DNA of 10,138 nucleotides. Origin: Actinomycetes bacterium (lineage in GTDB: Bacteria; Actinomycetota; Actinomycetes; Mycobacteriales; Mycobacteriaceae). This document shows, one piece after another, positions 1 to 6,849 of the stretch; the stretch's first letter is position 1, and the number at the start of each line of letters is the position of its first letter. A model generated the notes under the pieces. That model was given only the letters and a program-made list of their open reading frames with translations, was not told the origin of the DNA and did not search any database. The stretch covers positions 1-10,138 of the forward strand of contig JAEZIA010000484.1 of NCBI GenBank assembly GCA_023416315.1, given 5' to 3'. A program made the translations under genes and the position numbers.

Positions 1-293
1 CGTTATCGCGACACGCGCCCGATGTCCCCGTCATCGAGGTGGTGACGCGGGAGGATGCTGTGGTGCATGGGACCAATGAGTCAGGTGTTACTCATGAGAC
101 TCGAGTGGTCGACGGCTCCGCGCCGGGCCTGAGTGCCCGGGTGATGGGCGAGGTCGTCGCCGCGGCCGCGGGCCTGGCCCGCCCCGGCGACACGGTGCTG
201 CTGGCGCCCGCCGGCGCCTCGTTCGACCAGTTCGCCGGCTACGCCGACCGCGGTGACGCGTTCGCCGCCGCCGTACGCGCCGCGGCCCGGTAG
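1..293 (+). CDS. murD: UDP-N-acetylmuramoylalanine--D-glutamate ligase, C-terminal part (5' end outside window)
   Basis: MurD adds D-glutamate to UDP-MurNAc-L-Ala in the cytoplasm, using ATP. Only the last 96 residues are present; the reading frame enters at base 3 and ends in TAG at 291-293. The segment LLAPAGASFDQFAGYADRG near the end is the hallmark of the MurD C-terminal domain, which binds the incoming amino acid. The stop lies 5 bases before ftsW, as expected for the murD-ftsW-murG-murC order of actinobacteria. One oddity is a run of codons at 54-104 with unusually many A/T third positions, encoding a variable stretch (reported as a finding). The family call is firm from motif and context; the N-terminal and ATP-binding domains cannot be checked here. 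Confidence 0.95.
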   Translation, partial: LSRHAPDVPVIEVVTREDAVVHGTNESGVTHETRVVDGSAPGLSARVMGEVVAAAAGLARPGDTVLLAPAGASFDQFAGYADRGDAFAAAVRAAAR

Positions 294-298
294 TCACC

Positions 299-1939
299 AT
301 GGCCACGATCCTGTCCCGGCTGCGCCGGCGCGGCCCGGCAGACGACACCACGGACATCGACGGCACCGACGCCGACACCGGCACCGACGCCGAGCCGACC
401 ACCGCGCCGGTGGCCACCACCGACGCGCCCGCCACGCACCGGTTCGAAGTGCACCGCCGGTTCGGCGCCTGGCTTGGCCGGCCGATGACATCGTTCCACC
501 TGATCATCGCGGTGGCCGCGCTGCTGGTCACCCTCGGCCTGACGATGGTGCTCTCCGCGTCGGGCGTGCACTCCTACGACGAGGACGGTTCACCCTGGGC
601 GATCTTCGCCCGCCAGGTCATGTGGACCGCGCTCGGCCTGTTCGCCTGCTGGGTCGCCCTGCGGCTGCCGGTGAAATTCCTGCGCCGCACCGCCTTCTCG
701 GCGTTCGCGTTCACGATCGTGCTGCTGGTGCTGGTGCTGATCCCCGGCATCGGCCACGAATCCAACGGGTCTCGCGGCTGGTTCATCATCGCCGGCCTGT
801 CGATGCAGCCCTCCGAGCTGACCAAGATCGCGTTCGCGATCTGGGGTTCGCACCTGCTGGCGACCCGGCGCATGGAGCGGGCGTCGCTGCGGGAACTGCT
901 GATCCCGCTGATCCCGGCGGCCGTCATCGCGCTCGCGCTGATCGTCGCCCAGCCCGACCTCGGGCAGACCGTGTCCCTGGGCATCATCCTGCTGGCCCTG
1001 CTCTGGTACGCCGGCCTGCCGCTGAAGGTGTTCGTCACCTCGGTGGCAGCAGCGGTCGCCGCCGCCGCGGTGCTCGCGGTCTCCGAGGGTTACCGCTCCG
1101 ACCGGGTCCGGTCCTGGCTGGATCCCACCGCCGACACCCAGGGCTCCGGATATCAGGCCAAACAGGCCAAGTTCGCCCTGGCCAACGGCGGCGTGTTCGG
1201 CGACGGCCTCGGCCAGGGCACCGCGAAATGGAACTACCTGCCCAACGCCCACAACGACTTCATCTTCGCGATCATCGGCGAGGAGCTCGGCTTTGTCGGC
1301 GCGTTCGGTCTGCTGGCCCTGTTCGGGTTGTTCGCCTACACCGGCATGCGGATCTCGCGCCGCTCGGCCGACCCGTTCCTGCGGCTGCTGACCGCGACGG
1401 CCACCATGTGGGTGATCGGCCAGGTCTTCATCAATGTCGGCTACGTCATCGGCCTGCTGCCCGTCACCGGCATTCAGCTGCCGCTGATCTCAGCCGGTGG
1501 AACATCCACGGCGACAACGCTGTTCATGATCGGGCTGATGGCCAACGCGGCCAGGCACGAACCCGATGCGGTGGCCGCGCTGCGGGCCGGTCGCGAGGAC
1601 CGGATGAACCGGGTGCTGCGGTTGCCGCTGCCCGAGCCGTACGTGCCGTCGCGGGTGGAGGCGCTGCGCGACCGGCTGCGCTCCAAGCCGGGCACCGCCA
1701 AGGCCGCCAAGCCGGCCAAAGCCGCGCGGCCGGAGAAGAAGGCCACCAAGAAGCCGGCCCGCAAACCCCAGGCCCCCCGAGACCGGGCCGGCGCACCGGC
1801 GAAAACCCGGACGGCTCAGCGACCGACCCGACGCGCAGGGCATCATGGTGACGCTCCGCGTAACAGCGCGCAGCAGCCGAATCAGGGAAGCAGTCGCGCA
1901 CGGCGGTCCCGCACATTGGAAGGTCAGCGTTACGGGTGA
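299..1939 (+). CDS. ftsW: SEDS-family septal peptidoglycan glycosyltransferase FtsW
   Basis: FtsW polymerises lipid II into septal glycan strands together with its class B PBP partner (FtsI/PbpB), in the plasma membrane. The 546-residue product has a cytoplasmic, Asp/Thr-rich N-tail (about 1-62), then a multi-pass core from about residue 63, with GSRGWFIIAG, MQPSEL, QPDLGQT, YRSDRVRSWL and the signature NAHNDFIFAIIGEELG. By analogy with E. coli FtsW, D320 in HNDFIFA is the likely catalytic aspartate. GYVIGLLPVTG and PLISAGGTS close the SEDS core. A cytoplasmic tail of about 130 residues follows. It includes a Lys/Ala/Pro stretch (463-489, 11 basic residues) and a basic end ARRSRTLEGQRYG. In M. 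tuberculosis the corresponding basic tail is reported to contact the acidic FtsZ tail. ATG 299 is 5 bases after murD with no clear Shine-Dalgarno, so coupling to murD is likely. The stop overlaps the murG GTG. Confidence 0.97.
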   Translation: MATILSRLRRRGPADDTTDIDGTDADTGTDAEPTTAPVATTDAPATHRFEVHRRFGAWLGRPMTSFHLIIAVAALLVTLGLTMVLSASGVHSYDEDGSPWAIFARQVMWTALGLFACWVALRLPVKFLRRTAFSAFAFTIVLLVLVLIPGIGHESNGSRGWFIIAGLSMQPSELTKIAFAIWGSHLLATRRMERASLRELLIPLIPAAVIALALIVAQPDLGQTVSLGIILLALLWYAGLPLKVFVTSVAAAVAAAAVLAVSEGYRSDRVRSWLDPTADTQGSGYQAKQAKFALANGGVFGDGLGQGTAKWNYLPNAHNDFIFAIIGEELGFVGAFGLLALFGLFAYTGMRISRRSADPFLRLLTATATMWVIGQVFINVGYVIGLLPVTGIQLPLISAGGTSTATTLFMIGLMANAARHEPDAVAALRAGREDRMNRVLRLPLPEPYVPSRVEALRDRLRSKPGTAKAAKPAKAARPEKKATKKPARKPQAPRDRAGAPAKTRTAQRPTRRAGHHGDAPRNSAQQPNQGSSRARRSRTLEGQRYG

Positions 1940-3042
1940 GTGTCTCGATGTCGGTCGTTCTTGCCGGTGGGGGCACCGCCGGGCACGTCGAACCGGCGAT
2001 GGCGGTGGCCGACGCGCTGAGAGCGCTGGACCCTGACGTCCGGATCACCGCGCTGGGCACTCCGCGCGGCCTGGAGACCAGGTTGGTCCCGGACCGCGGC
2101 TATGACCTGCAGCTCGTCACCCCGGTACCGCTGCCGCGCAAACTCAACGGCGACCTGATGCGGCTGCCGCTGCGGGTCCGCCGGGCGGTCGCCGAGGCCC
2201 GTGCGGTGCTCGACGACGTCGCTGCCGACGTGGTCATCGGCTTCGGCGGTTACGTGGCCGTCCCCGCGTATCTGGCGGCGGGTCGCCGGGTTCCGGTCGT
2301 CGTGCACGAGGCCAACGCGCGGGCCGGGATCGCCAACAAGCTGGGCGCCCGCCGCGCCCGCACGGTGCTGGCCGCGGTGCCCGGCTCCGGGCTGCGCGAC
2401 GCCGAGGTCGTGGGCATGCCGATGCGCGCGTCGATCACCTCGCTGGATCGCCTCGCGCTGCGCGCCGAGGCCCGCGCACACTTCGGCTTCGCCGAGGACG
2501 CCACGGTGCTGCTGGTGTTCGGCGGCTCGCAGGGCGCGGCGTCGATCAACCGCGCGGTCTCGGCTGCGGCGGCCGACCTGGCCGCTGCCGGGATCTCGGT
2601 GCTGCACGCCCACGGCCCGAAAAACACCCTCGACCTGCGCACCCCGCAGCCCGGCGACCCGCCGTACGTCGCCGTGCCCTATCTGGACCGGATGGACCTG
2701 GCCTACGCCGCCGCCGACCTGGCGATCTGCCGGTCGGGGGCGATGACGGTCGCCGAGGTGTCCGCCGTCGGTCTGCCCGCGGTCTACGTGCCGCTGCCGA
2801 TCGGCAACGGCGAGCAGCGGCTCAACGCGCTGCCGGTGGTCAACCCGGGCGGCGGGCTGCTGATCGAGGACGCTGCACTCACCCCGGCCTACGTCGCGGG
2901 GGAGGTGGCGGGCTTGCTGACCGACGCGCCGCGACTGCAGGCGATGACGGCCGCGGCGGCCATGGTCGGGCACCGCGACGCCGCGCAGCGCGTGGCCGAG
3001 GTGGCCCTCGAGGTCGCCCGTACCGGGAAGGCCCGACGATGA
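1936..3042 (+). CDS. murG: UDP-N-acetylglucosamine--undecaprenyl-PP-MurNAc-pentapeptide GlcNAc transferase
   Basis: MurG transfers GlcNAc from UDP-GlcNAc onto lipid I to give lipid II, on the cytoplasmic face of the membrane. The 368-residue product is a GT-B fold enzyme. The N-domain has the GGGTAGH glycine loop (residues 11-17, H17), GFGGYVAVPAYLAA (from 102) and HEANARAG. The C-domain has FGGSQGAASINRAV (196-201 is GGSQGA), PYLDRMDLAYAAADL, and GAMTVAEVSAVGLP with E274, matching the nucleotide-binding glutamate of the family. GTG 1936 overlaps the ftsW stop (GTGA), with GGAAGG at 1918-1923 about 12 bases upstream. An in-frame ATG at 1948 would remove only four residues and cannot be excluded. 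The stop overlaps the murC ATG (ATGA). Confidence 0.97.
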   Translation: MSVSMSVVLAGGGTAGHVEPAMAVADALRALDPDVRITALGTPRGLETRLVPDRGYDLQLVTPVPLPRKLNGDLMRLPLRVRRAVAEARAVLDDVAADVVIGFGGYVAVPAYLAAGRRVPVVVHEANARAGIANKLGARRARTVLAAVPGSGLRDAEVVGMPMRASITSLDRLALRAEARAHFGFAEDATVLLVFGGSQGAASINRAVSAAAADLAAAGISVLHAHGPKNTLDLRTPQPGDPPYVAVPYLDRMDLAYAAADLAICRSGAMTVAEVSAVGLPAVYVPLPIGNGEQRLNALPVVNPGGGLLIEDAALTPAYVAGEVAGLLTDAPRLQAMTAAAAMVGHRDAAQRVAEVALEVARTGKARR

Positions 3043-4508
3043 GCGCCGCCACCGACCCCAGGGCGCTGCCGCCGGAACTGCAGCGGGTGCACATGGTCGG
3101 CATCGGCGGCGCCGGGATGTCCGGTATCGCCAGGATCCTGCTGGACCGCGGCGGCCAGGTGTCGGGATCCGATGCCAAGGAATCCCGCGGGGTGGTGGCT
3201 TTGCGCGCCCGCGGCGCGGTGATCAGCATCGGCCACGATGCGGCGAATCTCGATCTGCTGCCCGGCGGCCCGACCGCGGTGATCACCACCCACGCCGCGA
3301 TCCCGAAGACCAACCCCGAACTGGTCGAGGCACGTAGACGTGCGATCCCGGTGATCCTGCGCCCGGTGGTGCTGGCCAAGTTGATGGCGGGCTACCGCAC
3401 GCTGATGGTCACCGGCACGCACGGCAAGACCACGACGACCTCGATGCTGATCGTCGCGCTGCAGCATGCCGGGCTGGACCCGTCGTTCGCCGTCGGCGGC
3501 GACCTGGGTGAAGCAGGCACCAACGCGCACAACGGAAGTGGCGACTGTTTCGTCGCCGAGGCCGACGAGAGCGACGGCTCGCTGCTGGAATACACCCCCG
3601 ATGTCGCGGTCGTGACCAACATCGAGGCCGACCACCTCGACTTCTTCGGCAGCGCCGAGGCCTACAGCGCGGTGTTCGACGCGTTCGTCGATCGGCTGGC
3701 GCCCGGCGGTGCGCTGGTGGTGTGCGCCGACGACCCCGGCGCGGCGGCGCTGGCCGAACGCAGTGCGGCCCTTGGGGTTCGGGTGCTGCGCTACGGCGAC
3801 GGCCCGAGTGACGGGCTGGCCGGTGCGCTGGTGGCCTGGGAGCAGCACGGTACCGGCGCGGTCGCCACGATTGCGTTGGCGGGCGAGCCGCACCAGCGGG
3901 TGATGCGACTGGCGGTGCCCGGGCGGCACATGGCGCTCAACGCACTGGCCGCGCTGCTGGCCGCCACCGAGGCGGGCGCCCCGATCGACGAGGTACTCGA
4001 CGGGCTAGCCGGCTTCGAGGGGGTGCGCCGGCGGTTCGAACTGGTCGGGACCGCCGACGGAGTGCGGGTCTTCGACGACTATGCCCATCACCCCACCGAG
4101 GTCCGGGCCGCGCTGACCGCGCTGCGGGCGATCGCCCAGCAGGACCGCACCGGACATCCCACGATCACCGGCGCCCGCAGCATCGTGGTGTTCCAGCCGC
4201 ACTTATATTCCCGCACAAAGACTTTCGCCCAGGAGTTCGGCGCCGCGCTGGATATCGCCGACGAGGCGTTCGTGCTCGACGTCTACGCCGCACGCGAGCA
4301 GCCGATCGCCGGGATCAGCGGGGCCACCGTGGCCCAGCACGTGAGCGTGCCGGTGCACTACGTCGCCGACTTCTCGGCGGTGGCCGCCCAGGTCGCGGCG
4401 GCGGCCCGGCCCGGCGATGTCGTGGTCACGATGGGTGCCGGCGACGTCACGATGCTCGGCCAGGAGATTCTGACCGCGTTGCAGGCCAAGGCGAATCGGT
4501 CGTGGTGA
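3039..4508 (+). CDS. murC: UDP-N-acetylmuramate--L-alanine ligase
   Basis: MurC uses ATP to join L-alanine to UDP-MurNAc, the first amino acid step of the stem peptide, in the cytoplasm. The 489-residue product shows the three Mur-ligase domains. The N-terminal UDP-binding fold has VGIGGAGMSGIARIL. The central ATPase has the P-loop VTGTHGKTTTTS with K130, plus EADESDGS (174-181) and TNIEADHLDFF. The C-terminal domain has GVRRRFELVG, DDYAHHPTEVRAAL (H350, H351), FQPHLYSRTKTF and TMGAGDVT. The length is normal for the family. ATG 3039 overlaps the murG stop by ATGA, and its own TGA (4506-4508) overlaps the ftsQ start, so the gene is embedded in a coupled operon. A TTA leucine codon at 4203, rare in this GC-rich context, sits in the conserved PHLYS motif. 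Confidence 0.98.
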   Translation: MSAATDPRALPPELQRVHMVGIGGAGMSGIARILLDRGGQVSGSDAKESRGVVALRARGAVISIGHDAANLDLLPGGPTAVITTHAAIPKTNPELVEARRRAIPVILRPVVLAKLMAGYRTLMVTGTHGKTTTTSMLIVALQHAGLDPSFAVGGDLGEAGTNAHNGSGDCFVAEADESDGSLLEYTPDVAVVTNIEADHLDFFGSAEAYSAVFDAFVDRLAPGGALVVCADDPGAAALAERSAALGVRVLRYGDGPSDGLAGALVAWEQHGTGAVATIALAGEPHQRVMRLAVPGRHMALNALAALLAATEAGAPIDEVLDGLAGFEGVRRRFELVGTADGVRVFDDYAHHPTEVRAALTALRAIAQQDRTGHPTITGARSIVVFQPHLYSRTKTFAQEFGAALDIADEAFVLDVYAAREQPIAGISGATVAQHVSVPVHYVADFSAVAAQVAAAARPGDVVVTMGAGDVTMLGQEILTALQAKANRSW

Positions 4509-5458
4509 GTGAGGATCCGGAGGAGGACGCCGGCGGTCCAGCCGCGCCCGCCGAGGCGCCGCCCATCCTGCCCAAACCGACAGACGTCCCCGAAACCGCG
4601 GGGGAAGACGAACCCGACGTCGATCCCGAGCCCGCCGAGGACCCCGAAGGCCCCCGCCGCCGGGAGCGCCGCGAGCGCGCCGAGCGCCGGGCCGCGCAGG
4701 CCCGCGCGACCGCGATCGAGCAGGCCCGCCGGGAAGCCAAGCGCCGCGTCCGCGGTCAGCTGGAGGAGAGCCCGAAACCGGTGGGCACCAGGGCTGTTCG
4801 CGGCCTGAAGCTGTTCATCTGGCTGATCGTGCTGACGATCGTCAGCGTCGGGCTCGGCCTGATCCTCTATTTCACGCCGGTCATGTCGGCCCGCTCGCTG
4901 GTGATCACCGGGATCGGTGCGGTGCCCCGCGAGGAGGTGGTCGACGCCGCGAAGGTGAGGCTGGGCACGCCGCTGCTGCAGGTCAATACCGATCAGGTGG
5001 CCGACCGGGTGGCCGAGATCCGCCGGGTGGCCAGCGCGCGGGTGCAGCGGGAGTATCCGTCGACGCTGCGGATCACGATCGTCGAGCGGATCCCGATCGT
5101 GGTCAAGGACTATCCCGACGGCCCACATCTGTTCGACCGCGACGGCGTGGACTTCGCGACCGCGCCGCCACCACCTGGGCTGCCGTACATCGACGTCGAC
5201 AACCCCGGCCCGAGCGACCCGCCGACGCGGGCCGCGCTGGAGGTGATGACGGCGTTGCGGCCGGAGGTGGTGGCTCAGGTCAGCCGGGTGGCCGCGCCGT
5301 CGGTGGCGTCGGTGACCCTGACGCTGACCGATGGCCGCACCGTGGTGTGGGGGACCACCGACCGCACCGACGAGAAGGCCGAAAAGCTTGCCGCGCTGCT
5401 GACCCAGCCCGGCAAGGTCTACGACGTCTCCAGCCCGGACCTGCCGACGGTGAAGTGA
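4502..5458 (+). CDS. ftsQ: Cell division protein FtsQ (DivIB), POTRA-domain septal protein
   Basis: FtsQ is a single-pass membrane scaffold that links early and late divisome proteins. The 318-residue product begins with a long cytoplasmic region (about 1-100) rich in Pro, Glu, Asp and then Arg. One membrane helix follows at about residues 104-124 (LFIWLIVLTIVSVGLGLILY). The extracytoplasmic part starts with a POTRA domain (ARSLVITGIGAVPREEVVDA to REYPSTLRITIVERIPIVV), followed by the FtsQ-type domain with LFDRDGVDF. GTG 4502 and GTG 4505 are adjacent in-frame starts; both overlap the murC stop and differ by one residue, so the exact start is not decidable. No ddl or murB lies between murC and ftsQ, and no ftsA follows, as is usual in mycobacteria. 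The stop is followed at once by a GC-rich hairpin region. Confidence 0.95.
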   Translation: MVSEDPEEDAGGPAAPAEAPPILPKPTDVPETAGEDEPDVDPEPAEDPEGPRRRERRERAERRAAQARATAIEQARREAKRRVRGQLEESPKPVGTRAVRGLKLFIWLIVLTIVSVGLGLILYFTPVMSARSLVITGIGAVPREEVVDAAKVRLGTPLLQVNTDQVADRVAEIRRVASARVQREYPSTLRITIVERIPIVVKDYPDGPHLFDRDGVDFATAPPPPGLPYIDVDNPGPSDPPTRAALEVMTALRPEVVAQVSRVAAPSVASVTLTLTDGRTVVWGTTDRTDEKAEKLAALLTQPGKVYDVSSPDLPTVK

Positions 5459-5486
5459 GCCGGCCTCGGCCGGCGAGCCGAGGTTG
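5459..5486 (+). terminator. GC-rich hairpin pair after ftsQ (possible terminator or attenuator)
   Basis: Directly after the ftsQ stop, GCCGGC (5459-5464) can pair with GCCGGC (5469-5474) over a 4-base loop. Alternatively CCTCGGC (5464-5470) can pair with GCCGAGG (5477-5483) over a 6-base loop. The two hairpins share bases and exclude each other. No U-run follows, only TTGTGG, so a classical intrinsic terminator is not shown. It may reduce read-through from ftsQ into ftsZ. The structures are seen; the role is inferred. Confidence 0.4.
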
Positions 5487-5569
5487 TGGCAGAAATTCGC
5501 CCGCGACACGCGGCGCGCCTCCCCAAAACAGCCCGGACCGGCCATACCGTTCTGGTTGCGCGGCACTAC

Positions 5570-5605
5570 TTGACATAACTCTAAGCCTCTGGTTGAGGTT
5601 GAGGG
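5570..5605 (+). promoter_or_regulatory. Candidate ftsZ promoter/regulatory element with TTGACA and tandem GGTTGA
   Basis: TTGACA at 5570-5575 is a perfect match to the housekeeping -35 hexamer in a GC-rich spacer. A good -10 at 16-19 bases downstream is missing; the best candidate is the weak TGAGGT at 5594-5599. The same stretch holds two head-to-tail copies of GGTTGA (5591-5602) followed by GGG. Multiple ftsZ promoters are reported in mycobacteria, which fits an independent promoter here, but the start site cannot be fixed from sequence. Confidence 0.45.
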
Positions 5606-5636
5606 TTTGCCAGGAGGCCGCAGACCCGAGCCCATC

Positions 5637-5646
5637 AGGGAGGAAG
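5637..5646 (+). promoter_or_regulatory. Shine-Dalgarno site of ftsZ
   Basis: AGGGAGGAAG ends 7 bases before the ATG at 5654; its GGGAGG core is 10 bases away. This is the strongest ribosome-binding site among the genes of the window, and it supports ATG 5654 as the ftsZ start. It fits the high expression expected for FtsZ. Confidence 0.8.
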
Positions 5647-5653
5647 ACAGACG

Positions 5654-6820
5654 ATGACCCCCCCGCATAACTACCTCGCCGTCATCAAGGTCGTTGGCAT
5701 CGGCGGCGGCGGCGTCAACGCCGTGAACCGCATGATCGAGCAGGGACTCAAGGGCGTGGAGTTCATCGCGATCAACACCGACGCGCAGGCGTTGTTGATG
5801 AGCGACGCCGACGTCAAGCTCGACGTCGGCCGCGACTCCACCCGTGGTCTCGGTGCAGGCGCCGATCCCGAGGTCGGCCGCAAGGCTGCCGAGGACGCCA
5901 AGGACGAGATCGAGGAGCTGCTGCGCGGCGCCGACATGGTGTTCGTCACCGCCGGTGAAGGCGGCGGCACCGGCACCGGCGGTGCACCCGTCGTGGCGAA
6001 CATCGCCCGCAAGCTGGGTGCGTTGACCGTCGGTGTGGTCACCCGGCCGTTCTCGTTCGAGGGCAAGCGCCGCTCCAACCAGGCCGAGGCCGGTATTCAG
6101 GCGCTGCGGGAGAGCTGCGACACCCTGATCGTCATCCCCAACGACCGGCTGCTGCAGATGGGCGATGCCCAGGTCTCGCTGATGGACGCCTTCCGCAGCG
6201 CCGACGAGGTGCTGCTCAACGGTGTGCAGGGCATCACCGACCTGATCACCACCCCGGGTCTGATCAACGTCGACTTCGCCGACGTCAAGGGCGTCATGAG
6301 CGGGGCGGGTACCGCGTTGATGGGCATCGGCTCGGCGCGCGGTGACGGCCGTGCGCTCAAGGCCGCCGAGATCGCGATCAACTCCCCGCTGCTGGAAGCG
6401 TCGATGGAAGGCGCCCAAGGCGTGCTGCTGTCGGTGGCCGGCGGCAGCGACCTGGGCCTGTTCGAGATCAACGAGGCCGCCTCGCTGGTCCAGGACGCCG
6501 CGCACCAGGACGCCAACATCATCTTCGGCACCGTGATCGACGACTCTCTCGGCGACGAGGTGCGGGTGACGGTCATCGCTGCCGGGTTCGACTCGGCCGG
6601 GCCGAGCCGCAAGCCCGTCGTCGGCGCGGCGGGGGCGGCCACCGGCGCCCAGCCCATCGCGCCCGGCGCGGCAGGCAAGCTCAGCTCGTCGCTGTTCGAC
6701 CCGATCGACGCCGCCAGCGTGCCGCCGGTACACACCAACGGCGCGACGGTCAGCATCGGCGGTGGCGACGACGGTATCTCCGACGACGATGTCGACGTGC
6801 CGCCGTTCATGCGGCACTGA
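5654..6820 (+). CDS. ftsZ: Cell division GTPase FtsZ (bacterial tubulin homologue)
   Basis: FtsZ polymerises with GTP into the Z-ring that positions septal wall synthesis. The 388-residue product starts MTPPHNYLAVIKVVGIGGGG and carries the N-terminal nucleotide fold, with the tubulin signature GGGTGTGGAP at 103-112. The T7 loop NVDFADVKG has D207 and D210, which complete the GTPase site of the next subunit. The GTPase core is nearly identical to the M. tuberculosis protein as I recall it. A variable linker at about residues 316-370 precedes the conserved tail DDDVDVPPFMRH. That tail has acidic residues D372, D373, D377-379 and D381, interrupted by GIS, where the M. tuberculosis tail has one unbroken Asp run. 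The start is fixed by the strong Shine-Dalgarno at 5637-5646. No ftsA is present, so membrane tethering probably depends on SepF (8362) and FtsW. Confidence 0.99.
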   Translation: MTPPHNYLAVIKVVGIGGGGVNAVNRMIEQGLKGVEFIAINTDAQALLMSDADVKLDVGRDSTRGLGAGADPEVGRKAAEDAKDEIEELLRGADMVFVTAGEGGGTGTGGAPVVANIARKLGALTVGVVTRPFSFEGKRRSNQAEAGIQALRESCDTLIVIPNDRLLQMGDAQVSLMDAFRSADEVLLNGVQGITDLITTPGLINVDFADVKGVMSGAGTALMGIGSARGDGRALKAAEIAINSPLLEASMEGAQGVLLSVAGGSDLGLFEINEAASLVQDAAHQDANIIFGTVIDDSLGDEVRVTVIAAGFDSAGPSRKPVVGAAGAATGAQPIAPGAAGKLSSSLFDPIDAASVPPVHTNGATVSIGGGDDGISDDDVDVPPFMRH

Positions 6821-6837
6821 CGCTTCCGCACCGCCGG

Positions 6838-6843
6838 GATACT
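6838..6843 (+). promoter_or_regulatory. Candidate -10 hexamer for leaderless pgeF transcription
   Basis: GATACT lies 6 bases before the GTG at 6850 and has the A2 and T6 typical of mycobacterial -10 elements. A transcript starting at about 6850 would begin at the start codon. The absence of a convincing Shine-Dalgarno in the 29-base gap agrees with this. There is no recognisable -35, and read-through from ftsZ is an alternative. Confidence 0.3.
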
Positions 6844-6849
6844 GGGTTC

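Noticed and set aside
253..1851. Long 532-residue open frame on + strand overlapping ftsW
   Set aside because: It lies in another frame over ftsW, has the Arg/Pro/His-rich composition typical of GC-rich shadow frames, and shows no family motif, while ftsW matches its family end to end.
1930..3929. Long - strand open frames opposite murG and murC
   Set aside because: They mirror well-supported genes, are rich in Arg, Gly, His and Gln, and have no motif or ribosome-binding site.
5459..5653. Search for ftsA or a small gene between ftsQ and ftsZ
   Set aside because: No frame with a start, ribosome-binding site and coding character was found. Absence of ftsA is normal in mycobacteria.
4358..6817. 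819-residue open frame on the - strand opposite ftsQ and ftsZ
   Set aside because: High GC removes stop codons on the opposite strand. The translation is low-complexity and crosses the ftsQ-ftsZ spacer without any recognisable domain.
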